Shown: piece after piece, positions 33,501-48,000 of the stretch
Position numbering within the stretch: position 1 is the first letter of the stretch
Layout of the letters: each line of letters begins with the position of its first letter
From: Chloranthus sessilifolius
Taxonomy: Eukaryota; Streptophyta; Magnoliopsida; Chloranthales; Chloranthaceae
Assembly (NCBI GenBank): GCA_021018995.1
Contig: CM037587.1
Coordinates: forward strand, 4,218,866-4,282,865
Reading direction: 5' to 3'
DNA: 64,000 nt
Position numbers and translations under genes: made by a program
The notes under the pieces: model-generated
The model's database searches: none
Told to the model about the DNA's origin: nothing
What the model saw: the letters and a program-made list of their open reading frames with translations, nothing else

Positions 33501-36500
33501 CCATCAAATGGTCAAATCTTGATTCCACGTGGCACACATCTCAAAAACTGAACGAGAACCATGTTTGACTGTACATTATGATCACATTCACTTTATGTGA
33601 TATGTGCCACAAGGAATCAACATCTGACCGTCTGATGGTAGACTCGTGATATGAAGATGTATTGCGTCGAATACTGGAGCGAACAATGATCTCCATCATC
33701 TGATTCAAAGCAGTCGACAGTTTTTTTTACTTTGCTAAGAATGGTGAGGGTAACATAAGGCAGTGTGGTAACAACACCAGCCTTAATTAATTATGGGCTT
33801 TGAAATAACTTACTTCCGGTCCTCTGCACGTCTAGGGAAAGGAATCCGAAGCTTGATTGTATTCCCTTGATAACCAGCCTGAGGAACGCATACCATTAGA
33901 TGTCAGACATCAAATCAGAATATTTCAGCGTACTAATAGGACAGTAAAACTTTGATCCATAAATAAATTGTGAGGCTCTAGCGTAAGGCAAATCATTAAC
34001 CCATTATATATATAAACAATTAAGTGCTATACAACTAGTACAAATAGTATCAATATGATTTTTTTTTATCATAATTGGATGCAAATAGTATCAAAACCGT
34101 GTAATTCATGATTGGATAATCTGATTGGCAATTCAGATAATACAATTGATTAGCAGAACACCTAATTCTTCCACTGGCAACCTTGATTTTCTAGTTTATT
34201 TCTTTATCAAATATGGCTTGTTGCCATTTTTTTCTCTCCTTTATATGTTTAAGATTTAGACTTTAAAGACTATCATTTTATTTAGGATTAAGAGGGAGGC
34301 ACCACAAGATTATCAACCTTATGAAAAGCATTTTACCCCATCAATCCTGCCAACAGCTGAATTCGACATATCTCAAGACCTCTGAAAACCTGTCGAAGTC
34401 AGATTTTGATAGGATTCAGTGGCGAAAAGGCTATTCATAAGCTTAATAATCTTCTGATGCCAAGTGATCATGATGACCCCATATGGTACGCATTGAATTC
34501 TTGAACAATGAAAAGATACTATTCTTAATACTCAATCAAAGGATCATTTTACTCTTGTTTGTTTTAATCATCATTCTAAGCCTCGGCTGAGTTATTCGAC
34601 TCGCCGGGATTTCGAGTTGAGTCCAAGTCGATTCAATATCTCGCTAGTAGGATGCAATCAGGGTTCATAAACTACCCTTCTATATAAAATATTTTCATGA
34701 GATATGGTTTTCGAAACCCTAACGTTTTAGCAACCATTAAACTACCCATTTTATCAACATATCATTCCATCTTTTTCCTTGCAACATATATATTTTTTTA
34801 AGATATATATTTCTTGAAATATATATTAAATTACCATGTCGGAGCAAGTCGAGTTATCCAAGTCTTCAAGTTTAACTCGACTCAACTGGCTTTCAAGTCG
34901 AGTCAAGTTTTCGCATTTTAATAAACAAGAATTGAAATTGCAAAATTTTGGGTAATTAATCGGACCTTGGTGTGATGGCAATCGCTGTCCGCTCACAGCA
35001 ATAGGTCACAGGTTCGAGTCTGGGAATCAGCCTCTCTAAAATGAGGGAAAGGCTGCCTACCATCTGACGCGGGACAACAACCCTAAAATGCAGAATATGA
35101 TTTTATACAGATTTTTCCGAAATTAAATAAAGTAATTCAAGTTTAATCGCAAAATTATCTTAAGATACCTTAGGGTTTGCAGAATTTTGATGAATAGATC
35201 ACACGAGATCCAGGTAGGGTCCAATCCGATGCACAAGTACTTTTAGAGTCAAGGCAAGATCGGCCTAGAGATAGGGCTCTAGCTTTTCCAGGATTAGGTG
35301 CTCGTCTACGGTCCGATGTAGATTCACGGATTCCAAATTAGGTTATGGAATGGAATTAGGGTTTGTAAAAGGTTTATGGCTTTTAAATCGGTTTATGGTT
35401 TGGAAGGGTGTTGGCTTTGAGATTTAGGCTTCAAACGGATTTAGGGTTTCGGAACTCTAGGGTTTCATAATCGAAGGAAGAATTTAGGTTGGGGTTTAGA
35501 GAAGCACACAGAGATTTAGATAGCAAATATGATAGAGAAGATAACGATGGCTTTCGGGAATCACTCCCTTGGCCTCACACCAAACTCATCTCAGGCGAAG
35601 AATATTCAAGCATAAAAGCATTCAAAATATTCAATCAACTAATTATAAGTCTTTACAAGCCTCTATATATAGGCCACCAATAATTAAGTTCGAAATAAAA
35701 GAGTTCTAATACTAATAAAACAAAAACAGGAAAGTTTCTCGTGAAATCTCGTCTTACGGGCTCACGCGCGCGAGTATTATTATCGCTCGCGCGAGTTTAA
35801 GTTCTCGCTCGCTCGTCTGAAGTCGTCTCTGTAACTCCCGCGCGCGAAGATTATCATCGCTCGAGCGAGTTTAAGTTACTCGCTCGCGCGAAGATAAGTT
35901 ACTCGCTCGCACGAGTTTACGCTGTGGAACTGCTCTCCTCGCTGTTTGTATCCGTTCCGACCTCCCTCTACGCTTCTTCCGACGCCGGTAAAATCGATGT
36001 GGTCCAAATTCGATGTCCATGTATGTGGCGTCCCTGTCAATTCCCCTAGACCAAAAAGGTTTCATCACCGATGAAACGCGATCGTGGCAGATATCTAGCA
36101 GGTCGGGGTTCAAGCGGCGAATTTCATTCTCGTGGACCCAAGTGTTTTTGGACTCCGGTTTGCCGACCCATTTAACCAAGCACTTCTGAAATCCCTCGTC
36201 ATGTGTAGAGACGGCATGATCGTTGATTATATCCTCTATCTCATCTGATCTCTGTCTGCATCGGGAAGGAAGAGGTATAGGTTGCAAGGTTGAATTGGGG
36301 CTGAGATTAGGGGGTGGCTAGAGTGGGTTTTCAAGAGGTGGGGTGAAACCCAAGTAAGGAACCAGGTCCTCCACATTGAACGTTGAACTAACCCCTGTAC
36401 CTGAAGGAAGCTCGAGCACGTATGCATTAGGACCACTCTTAGCCAAAACTCTAAAAGGACCAGCGCCTCGAGATAGGAGCTTCTTTGTGGATCCCGATAG

Positions 36501-39500
36501 GAACCGCTCAGGCCTAACTCGGACCATCACATAATCACCCACGTTAAATTCTTTATAGCGCCTGTGAGCATCGACAAATAATTTATATTGATTGTTGCTT
36601 GAATTAATTTTCTGTTTAATTTCGGCATGCAAGCTATGAATATGTTGTGCAAATGCATCGGCAGACTCTGACACTCTATGGGATGCAGACATGGGGATCA
36701 AATCTAATGGGGTCCTAGGCCTATGACCATGCACTACCTCAAAAGGACTCATGCCTATGGACCTATTGACAGAATTATTATATGTAAACTCAGTTGTGGG
36801 TAATATGGTATCCCATGTCCTAACATGATCACCGACAAGACTACGAAGGAGATTCCCAAGGCTCTTATTGGTGCTTTCAGTTTGGCCATCCGTTTGAGGG
36901 TGGTAAGCAGTAGAGAATTAGAGCAATGTGCCCATCATGTGTCAAAGGGTCTTCCAAAAATAACTCATAAATTTAACATCCCTATCAGACACAATGGTTT
37001 TGGGCAACCCATGAAGACGCACTACCTCCGCGAAGAACAGTTTAGCAATATTAGATGCATCGGAGGTTTTGGAACAAGGAATGAAGTGGGCTATCTTGGA
37101 AAATCGGTCCACTACGACATAGATAGAATTGTGCTTCCTAGGGGTCTTAGGAAGTCCAAACACGAAATCCATAGAGAGGTGTTGCCACGCTGTGTGTGGC
37201 ACGGGTAATGGGGTGTACAAGCCGGTATTTTGTTTGGTCTGTTTCGACACTTGGCAAGTACGACAATGTTTAACAACCCGAGCGACATCTCTCATTAAGC
37301 TAGGCCAAAAGAACTTATCATCTACGAGCGCAACAGTTTTATTTCGCCCAAAATGTCCGACCATCCCTCCAGCATTTAACTCCCAAATGAGAAAGTCACG
37401 CAAAGAATTGAGAGGGATGCAAAGGCGATTGCCTTTGAATAAGTACCCATTCTGGATGGTGTACACAGAGTGTGTGCTGGTCGGGTTACTAAGGAGAGAA
37501 GTGTACTCAACCCCAAAATCTGGGCACTCAGGGTACTCATCCTTTAACTTTTCGAACCCAACGACCTCGGTGCTCATTGTGCGCAAAATCACTCGCCGAC
37601 TAAGTGCATCAGTGGCCCTATTTTCAGCACCAGCCTTATGCTTTAACACGAATGTGAACCCTTAAAGGTACTCAACCCATTTCGTGTGCCTTGGGTTTAA
37701 CTTCTTCTGTGAAGCAAGAAAGCGTAAGGCTTCATGGTCAAAGAACAGCACAAATTCCTCCGGTCTAAGGCAAAGTTTCCAATACCAAAGAGATCGGACA
37801 ACCGCATAGAATTCTTTGTCATAGGTGGAGTATTTTTGCTTCGCCTCGTTAAGTTTTTCGCTAAAATAGGCCACGGGGTGACCCCCTTGGCTAAGCACTC
37901 CTATGCCTACACCCGATGCGTCGCATGCGACTTTAAAGACTTTAGAAAAGTCCGGCAATCACGTGACGGGTGCACTATTCATTCGTTGTTTGATCTCAGC
38001 GAAAACTTGTCGCCGTTTTGCCCCATTTAAAGTCCCCCTTTTTCATACAATCGGTAATTGGGGCCATTATGGTGCTAAAACTTCTGATGAAGCGACGATA
38101 AAAATTAGCCAAGCCATGGAAGTTGCGGATATCATGTATGTTCTTAGGTTCGGGCCACTCCACAATGGTTCTAACCTTTTCGGGGTCCGCAACCATTCCA
38201 TTGGCTGAGATAATGAATCCCAAGAAGACAACGGAAGGTTGCATGAAAGTGCACTTCTTGAGATTGGCAAACAACTTCTCGCCCTTAAAGGTTTCACAAA
38301 CCAGCCTAAGGTGGGTCAAGTGTTGATCCTTGTCGTGACTATAGATCAAGATGTCATCGAAATAAACAACAAGGAATTTGCCTAGAAACGGCCTCAACAC
38401 TTGGGTCATGAGTCGCATGAAAGTACTCGGGGCATTAGAAAGCCCAAATGGCATGACCATCCACTCTTAAAGACCATCCTTAGTCTTAAAGGCGGTTTTC
38501 CACTCATCACCGGGGCGGATGCGGACTTGATGGTAGCCACTCTTAAGGTCTATCTTTGAAAAGATTGTGGCACCAACCATCATATCAAGCATGTCATCGG
38601 GCCTTGGTATGGGAAACCGATATTTAACAGTAATCTTATTGATCGCACGGCTATCCACACACATGCGCCACGTACCATCTTTCTTAAGAGTGAGTAGGGC
38701 AGGTACCGCACATGGGCTCAGACTCTCTTGGATGAACCCCTTCTGAAAGAGCTCATTGACTTGCCGAGTCAACTCGGCATGCTCAACCGGATTCAACCTA
38801 TAATGGGGCAGGTTCGGTAAGGTAGATCCAGGAACTAAGTCTATTGCGTGTTGGATATCACGCAGGGGAGGAAGTTCGTTTGGTAAGTCTTCAGGGAAGG
38901 CTTCCGTAAACTCTTTTAAAATCGGCTCAACCTCCTGGGGACACTAGCTCACCGACTCGGGAGCACTCTCTACGGTGACAACTAGTACACCACACTCTCA
39001 TCTTTCAATGCTTTCTCGAACTCAGAAGGGCTCACAATATTAATGGACTTAGAAGACTCACCCTTCTTTTCGACGGTGTTGGTCAATGGTGTTTTGGGAG
39101 GCAAAGGGTGTAAAGTGATCTTTTTGCCCTTATGCATAAACGTGCATATGTTTGTTCGACCCGAAAGAGTCACGTCCATGTCGTAGAGTCACGGCCTTCC
39201 CAAAATGATATGGCCCACATTCATCGGCACCACATCGCACCATAAGGTGTCCGAATAAGAGCCTAACTGAATCGGTACACAACACCTTTTCAACACGGGA
39301 ATAGATGAAGAATTGACCCATGTGACTTTATAAGGTCTCGGGTGAGCTTCAGGTGTAAGCCCTAAGCGGCTGACTGCATGAGTGGATATGACATTAGTAC
39401 AACTACCGCTATCCACGATGACCCTACAATTCTTTTCACTAAATCTGGCATAGGTGTGGAAGATGTTCTCCCTACGCCAGTCATCCTTTCATCTCGTTGA

Positions 39501-42500
39501 GGCTGTGCAAGGGCACACCTCACAACTAAAGCATGACCAATAGCATCACCCTCCTCATCACTGGGTGTGCTAACCGGTTCAAATACTTCCTCTTCAACCA
39601 CTACCTCATCATCATCCTCCTCTCCCTCAATGAAGAGAGTCCTTTGGGGTTCTTTCGTAGGGCATTGGGCGGCAAAGTGTCTCATCCCATGACATTTATA
39701 GCACTTTATTTGAGAAATAACCCTTAAGGATTCCCCAATTACACCTTTTCCCTTTCAAACCTAGAATTGGTAGGGGCGGGTTGTGTAGGTTTGGGAGGAG
39801 GATTAAATCGCCCCTCACCGGATTGTTGACCGCTATATTGTGGCTCGGTCCTCTTCACCACCGTAGTTTTCAAATACCATTCAAGATCTTGCACAACGGC
39901 ATAGCATCTTTCAAGAGTTTCTACAGGGTGAGAAATCAATTCTTTTTGCAAATCCAGCCGCAATCCGGTGCGGAATCTAGAGAGTGATTTCAGGATCTTC
40001 CGATAATTTTTCCCTCATCATGAACTCTTCAAATTTGGCAATGTAATTGGTCACGGGCATACCACCTTGGCATAAATTTTGCCACTGGTCGAGGAGGCGC
40101 TGGTGGTATGATAAAGGAACATACTTCTTAGTAAGTCGTTCCTTCATGTCGTCCCAATGAGTAATGGGAGAACAACCCCCGTTCACCCTAATGCGCTCAA
40201 CATTGAGCCAGAAAAGTCGAGCTTGACCAACTAATTTCATTTTCACAAGTCTAACGCAACAGTCGTCATTAATGGTATACCAATCAAAGTGTTGGTCCAT
40301 GTCAGAAAGTCAATCGAGGAAGACGGTAGGGTCCATTCTTCCATTGAAAGTCGGAATCTCAACTCGAACGTTCTTAAGGAGTTGAACTTCGGGGTCATAG
40401 TCATCTCTACGATGATCCCTACGGTTTCGGTTGTCTTGGTGACCATTACGCTCAAGGGGAGGACACTCACGCTCTTGGTGTTGATTTTCCAACCCACCCA
40501 TCGCTTCCAGTTGGTTGATTCGATCACGTAATCTATCATTACCAACTCGTAGGGATGTTTGGCTTGATCAATAGTATTCAGACGTTCACTAATCGCACCC
40601 AATTCTTCTCGCATACCGTTAAGGGCATTGAGAATCGCACTCGAGTCTATGGTGATCACAAGGTCTATTAGGATTCTAATATGGAATGCAATATGGACTC
40701 ACAAAAACAATGCAATAAAGTAAATATGACAAGCAAAGATGCCCTAACCTAGAAAACCTAGGGCTCCAATACCAAAACTGGCGTGGGACAACGACCCTAA
40801 AATGCGGAATATGATTTTATACAGATTTTGCCGAAATTAAATAAAGTAATTCAAGTTTAATCGCAAAATTATCTTAAGATACCATAGGGTTTGCAGAATT
40901 TTGATGAATAGATCACACGAGATCCAAGTAGGGTCCAATCCGATGCACAAGTACTTTTAGAGTCGAGGCAAGATCGGCCTAGAGATAGGACTAGGTTTTC
41001 CAGGATTAGGTGCTCGTCTACTGTCTGATGTAGATTCACGGATTCCAAATTAGGTTATGGAATGGAATTAGGGTTTGTAAAAGGTTTATGGCTTTTAGAT
41101 CAATTTATTGTTTGGAAGGGTGTTGGCTTTGAGATTTAGGCTTCAAACGGATTTAGGGTTTCAGAACTCTAGGGTTTCAGAAATCTAGAGTTTCATAATC
41201 GAAGGAAGAATTTAGGTTGGGATAGTAAATATGATAGTAAATATTTACTATCATATTTACTATGATTTCGGGAATCACTCCCTTGCCCTCACACCAAACC
41301 CATCTCAGAGATTTAGATAGTAAATATGATAGAGAAGATAACAATGGCTTTTGGGAATCACTCCCTTGCCCTCACACCAAACCCATCTCAGGCGAAGAAT
41401 ATTCAAGCATAAAAGCATTCAAAATATTCAATCAGCTAATTAAAAGTCTTTACAAGCCTCTATATATAGGCCACCAATAATTAAGTTTGAAATAAAAGAG
41501 TTCTAATACGAATAAAATAAAAACAGGAAAGTTTCTCGTGAAATCCCGTCTTACGGGCTCGCGCACGCGAGTATTATTATCGCTCGCTCAAGTTTAAGTT
41601 CTCGCTCGTGCGTCTGAAGTCGTCGTTGTAACTCGCACGCGCGAGGATTATCATCGCTCGAGCGAGTTTAAGTTACTCGCTCGCGCGAAGATAAGTTGCT
41701 CGCTTGGGCAAGGTTACGCTGTGGAACTGCTCTCCTCGCTATTTATATCTGTTCCGAGCTTCCTCTACGCTTCATCCAACGCCGATAAAACCGATGTGGT
41801 CCAAATCCGATGTCCATGTATGTGGCGTCCCCGTCACCATCTACCTCTCCTAGAGCCCGCTGAAAATGGGAGCCTTGTGCACTGGATCCAACCTTTTTTG
41901 TATGTGGGACCGTGCCATAGAAATATATCACAAACAAATTAAAGTGTTTAGATAGAATATTAAGAGTTTTGTTATTTAAAATTTTAGGCCCTGTTTGATA
42001 GCAATGAAACTCCAAAGAGGAAATGAAATCAATTTCTTAGTTGATTTCCTCGGAATATAAATGGATTTTCCACTGTTTGATTAGTGTGTTTGAGAAATGA
42101 ATTTCATTGGAAATTGATTTCTCTTGTTTGATTAGTATCTTTGAAAATGAATTTTTAAATTTTAATCATTTATTATTAAAGTCAAATATTAACCAATAAT
42201 TTTTTTAATGATATTCTATTATGTTACAAATTAATACCATTGTAATCACTATTTATTACTAAGTTACATAAGTTAGAGTTTGAAAAGTCAAACTCAAATA
42301 AAAAGTCAAATTTTGACCAATTTAAAATTTTGAAAAAAAAATATGTAAAGCTAAATAACAAAGTTGTAAATTCTAGTATCTACTATAAGTTTATACGTTG
42401 AAATGAAATTAAATTTCTATAAAAGTCAAACTTTGACTAAAATTTTAACTTTGACCAAAAGAAAATTTTGTAATGTACCAACAAGTTATAAAGTCCAATT

Positions 42501-45031
42501 GTAAATTAATATAATAATATTCATATATATCTTTAGGTTACACTAGTCAAAATTTGATCAAATATTCACTTTTAATAAAAGTCAAACTTTAACTAAACGT
42601 AAAACTTTGATTAATAAAAATTTTTAAGACTAAAGTACAAAGTTATATAGTAAATGCTAGTATGTATTATATATTGAAACAAAATTAAATTTTTAAACTT
42701 GAAAGAAAATTCAATTTTTTAAAAAAGTCAAACTTTGACCAATAAAAAATTCGACATCTACCGCCAACCTGCAAATTAACATAACAGTATTCGTATCCAT
42801 CGCTAGGTTACACTAGTAAAAACTTTGACTAAATATCAACTTTTAAAAAGTCAAACTTTGACCAAATATAAAAAAAAGTAAAATAAAATTTGGTAATGTA
42901 CTAGAAAGTAATAAATTAAAAAAATGATAATCTCATTGGGGATACAGAAGTTCAAAAAAATCAAATTATGTTAAAAAGTCAAAGTTTGACCAAATATCAA
43001 ACTTTGACTGATTAAAATTTATGTTACCAAAATATAAATAACAATAGTAATAATCATTATCTACTATCAAGATACACTTCTCAACTTTTGACTAAAGTCA
43101 ATATTTGAATAAAAGTCAAATTTTGATTAAAAGTCAAACTTTGACCAATAAAAATGAGGCAATGTACTTTCAAATTATAAATGAAAATAATGATAGATAT
43201 TTTTAATTATAATATTTCACTAATAAAAATTTATAACATTTATGGAAAATCAAACTTTGACCAAGAAAAAAATTGTACTGATACGATATAAATTTATGTT
43301 GTAGTAGACTTATTTATAAGCAGGTTTCAAGTTTGACTAAAAATCAAATTTGTGTAAAACTCAAAGTTTGACTAAAGGTCAAACTATTGACTAATACAAT
43401 TGAGAATCTAGTATCAAATTATACATCAATACGGCAGTATCCTTTTTTCATCATCAAATTATTAGAGTCTAAGTGTAATAAAAAATAAATTTTAATTAAA
43501 AGTCAAAGTTTGACCTTAAGTCAACCTTTGACCTTAAAATTTTGATAATATATTACTAACTTACAACTTATTATCATGTTTCAGTAGTCAAAGTTTCATC
43601 AAAAGTCAAAACTTTATATAACTTATAAATCCAATTAAAGTTTGATTAAAATTTAAACTTTGACCAAAGTCAAATATTAGCTAAAAGCGTATGATCTAGA
43701 TAATGTAGTGGTCATAGTGATCGTACTGGTATGATGGTCATAGAAATTGAAGTTATTTTTTAATAGTCAAATTTTTTTTTTTGTTGCTTTTAGGTTTTTT
43801 ACAAGTAACTTTAGATTTCCAATAACAAAACATTATTATTTTGTTAGTAGGAAACTCAATTTCAGCCACTTGAAGGGTTGAAATGATTTCCTCCTAAAAT
43901 GATTTGGCGTATGGAAATTCAATTCCATGCGGGACAACTTAATATCATTTCCATCTCCTTAAATAGCTATCAAACAACAACAATTGAAAACTAAGTTTCA
44001 TTTCCACAATGAAATTACATTTCCATGTTATCAAACAAGGCCTTAGGGAATATCTATTATCTGTAGATTAAAGAACAACCAAAAACAATTTAGTATCTTA
44101 TGATTCAGTTAAAGATTTGATTACGCAGTTCCCTTCCTCATCATCATTGCCATGTTCCATCTAGATTAGACAATTCTCCTGTGAATTTAAAATCTGATTC
44201 AAATTTCGGAAATCTGAATATTTTTTGTCATGTATATCAGATTCAGGAATACAATTCATACTTTACAGTTTACACTGCACGAAGTTGGGAGCAAAAGGTA
44301 CACCTAAATAAGGAAATTTAAAATAATAATAATAAAGAGCACACACGTCAATTCAAATGATCTAAGGACGAGAATCACCTTAACACTGAAACCAAGACTG
44401 TCTATGTCCAGCATATGAGCAAAGTCCACCTGAAAAGTTCTCAGCAACGTCAGGAGCATAATCATATATAATAAGTATGTCACGAAGAAGATTGGTGATC
44501 ACTGATCATATAATAGTGATCACGAAGAAGAACCTTAGTCGAACTTGAATAATGAAAAGCATTTCCTTTTTCAAGAAAACAGGCACAAGAAAATTTGATC
44601 ACTACACCAATTCCATGCCCGAGAGACCAGAAACCATATCCACAATGATAAGATGTTCAATTCTAAGGGATTTAACCAATGATGTGCGATTCTAAGAGCA
44701 CTTCTACACTTATAGATAGATGAAGATACATAAATTACCTTTATAGAACATAGTCACAAAAGTCTCTTGACTTTTTCAAAAAATCGAAAAAAATGGGCGA
44801 CTTGCAGTCATCCCAACTTTATCACCGATTAATCGGCCAAGTCGCGAATCAGCTGATTAATTGGAGATGTTTGTGATGCGGTCCGATTTTTTTGCTTTGT
44901 TTTTTCACTTATCCTTAAGGGGAAAAAAACCTTTACGTATTGTACTATTTTGTTCAGTTTGTTCATTAAAAACATTTAGGTTTTGCCTATTTTGTACTAT
45001 TTTCTTCATTAAAATCATTATTTTTAACTCG

Positions 45032-45087
<56 letters not shown>

Positions 45088-48000
45088 CCCCAATTTTTGT
45101 TTACTTTGACCGATTTTTGCCAACTTAGACCCTTGCCAATTTATTGCCAACTCCTGGCTTTGTGACTGTTATAGAATAGGTATACAAATATTACCTATTC
45201 ATATAACATATGTGGGGAGTCCAAAATGTTTAAAACTACGTCCAAAGGATACAGTAAATAATTTATGGTCACGTGACAGCAGATTTTTAAGGCTACTAAG
45301 AGCATGCCACTTTCTTCATATAAAATATCAGCCTTCAATATCAGGATTAAGACTCAGCTGTTGAATACGGTCTGTTAAAATAAGTATCACCAGCTACCTG
45401 AACTGAAGTTGAATGCCGCACGATTTCTTTTGTATCATCTGCGTGATCCCTATTCATGTGAGACTATCAAACAGATAAAGGAGTTAAGAGCAAGCAAACC
45501 AAAGAAATCAAATCACTAAACCAAAAGACATGAGTTAGTAAAATGGTCATAAATTTAAATACCGTTACAGGGTTTGAAAACTGGGATATTGGATCAACTT
45601 TAGCAGCTTTATATTCCTTGGCGCCAAATTCTAAAAGAAAAAAAAATCCTCAAAAGACAATAGTGGCATGAAAATGATGTTCATCCATCTCTTTTAACCC
45701 AATTGTAGTGATTACCATGGCATCAAAACTCAGCCAATACCGATAAGCATCGGAGATACATATCGGTTTTGCCAAGAACCGATACCAATATCGGGGTGGT
45801 AACCGAATCTGTATGGGTATCGGACCAATACTGGTCAATATCGGCCGATACTGACTGATACAACCAGTGTTTTTTTATATTTTTTTTTCAAAAAAAATAA
45901 AAATTGACCGATACGGTATCGACGATATTGTTTCCGAATCGGCCGATACCCGATACCGATATTGACACCTTGCTTAAACCTAGTTTAGGGACTATGAAAA
46001 AAAATTAGGTAGATGAATTACAAATAGCCACCCATACCTCCTGATCCCAACAAAGCAGTAGCAACACCAGATACATAATGCACAACTTTTGGTTCAATAC
46101 GGATAAACTGGAAGTCGCCAAAGTCAACCTTCGTATTGACAAGTTTCTTTCAGTAATCCATCTAAATCACAGCATACAATGCAAAAGATGGAAAAATGTA
46201 AGAAAAGGGAGAGGAGTAAATTACCCAAAAGGCATTGGGATGCCTTCTCAAGTATGCAGCACGTATGGCTTCTCGGTTGTTTTCAGAAACCTTGAGGAAT
46301 CGAATAAGAAAAAAAAGGTGAATCAAAACTTTGGAGCTAATTTTATCAATTAATTCTGATAACATGAAAAGATACAAGCACACATGATAAAAATATAAAT
46401 AAAATAAAATAAGAACAAGATATAACCTTGATTTAAAATTTGGGATCTTGAATCATAAATATAAAATGATACTCCATCATACATTAAATATAGAAAACAA
46501 ATTTATTTAATTAGAACGTAAGGTGACTACAATGAGTTCCTAAATAAAACAAATCCTTACAATCCCCTATATGTTGATGGAACCATACTTTAAAAGGGAT
46601 AATGGCTCCTGACTGACAATTAAGCACCAAAATGGTGTTTAAATGATCTTACACCATTAAAACTAGAGTTTCTATGTCAAACCATTGGAATGTGATTTAT
46701 TATTATGCCATGTGGGTCACATCTGTGATAATCTAATTTGTCCAAGTGGCAATCCATTATTGCAACACATCTCAGCCCAAAGAAACATGCTTATAAGTAG
46801 ATGTGAACCATCCAACTGGTAAACTTTAAAATCAGCCATTAAATCTAAAAACAACAGTTGATATGATAGTCTACAGATCGGATGGGTTAAATCTTCCTAA
46901 CACATCATTTTTGGGCCTGTCTCACTTTGAGGGTACGGATCACCCAAATCTTAAACCATTGATCATGTAAGATCATTTAACCACCATTTTTGTGTTTAAA
47001 TGATGGTCTGGAGAGTCGTGCCCATTTAAAAATTATCAGACACAGACAACAACCCAAGGTCTGTAGAGCATCCAGATAGCTTGCATTAACAACCAACAAA
47101 AATATTCTAGATGCATGTCAAGATATTTGATTATTAATCAGATCAGCTCAAGATTGAATAATACTATTTTTTGGAACTGAACTCTTGCTCATGATAAGGT
47201 CAACGATGCGAAATTTCATTTGATCTTTCTAAGAAATTTTGAGCCGCTATAGAGATCATTCCTGAGAAGGGAGGGATCACTTCCCTCCATTAATCCATTT
47301 CAGATTTGCTTTCTTGGTGTCATTAATTAGGTTTTCTAATCATGATATGTTTCTAAATTGTAGTAGGATTGTAAGATTAGATTTTCTAAATATTTTCTTC
47401 GAGAGTCGTAATCGAGGTTTTTAACATTGAATGAGAAATCAATCTCTTTAGGTGTTTTTAGCATCATATAGAGAAAGTTTTAAATCCTAGATTTCATATA
47501 CATCAGATTCCACATTTACAGTCATCTTCATTTAATGTTGTCGGGAATCAGCTAGCTCATAAAAAGTGCTGATCATGCTATAACCAAAAATCATATAAAA
47601 ATTTTAACTGCATTCCCAACTTGAGTTATCCAAAATTATAAATGACAGTAAGGGCATGTTTGATTGGAGACTTGTTTAAGGGCACACGTTGTTACACGTG
47701 ACGACGTGTAACAACGAGCGGATACGAGGGTCACTCCTCATATCCAATTTTTGGTAACCGTAAGCTAAAAGGCATAAACACACGTTTACCTTTTGCTCTA
47801 TCAAACGACCGCTCATGGCCAACGTCCCAGTTATAACTGTGAAACGCATTTCAAAAGGCAATCAAACGCACCCTAAGTAACTAACTAATCACATGGAAGG
47901 TTTGACACAACTTTTGAGTTATCCAAAATTCTAAATATTCCAAAAATTTGCAGCTTTATCCTATCCATGGTATCAAAACTCGACTGATACCGATACAAAT

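Larger units (their letters stand above)
35065..41836 (-). mobile_element. Ty3/Gypsy chromovirus, complete with two LTRs, 6772 bp; TSD CCATC
   Basis: The LTRs are 40779-41836 (5' in element sense, 1058 bp) and 35065-36039 (3', 975 bp). Perfect CCATC flanks lie at 35060-35064 and 41837-41841. The primer site (40762-40774) and polypurine tract (36040-36050) are in place. All gag-pol domains, including RNase H and chromodomain, are readable on the minus strand but with stops and frameshifts. It is in intron 10 of the FMN-binding gene, in the gene's own orientation, and splits a SINE. Confidence 0.95.

Noticed and set aside
34963-35064. Possible functional tRNA gene
   Set aside because: A- and B-box-like motifs are present, but no cloverleaf can be folded and the sequence continues into an Au-type SINE body.
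36825-38208. Plus-strand open frames of up to 178 codons
   Set aside because: Shadows of the minus-strand RT, RNase H and integrase of the chromovirus.
45716-45972. 8-bp TSD for this MITE
   Set aside because: Flanks GTGATTAC and CTTAAACC do not match; the element is kept on end and interior similarity only.
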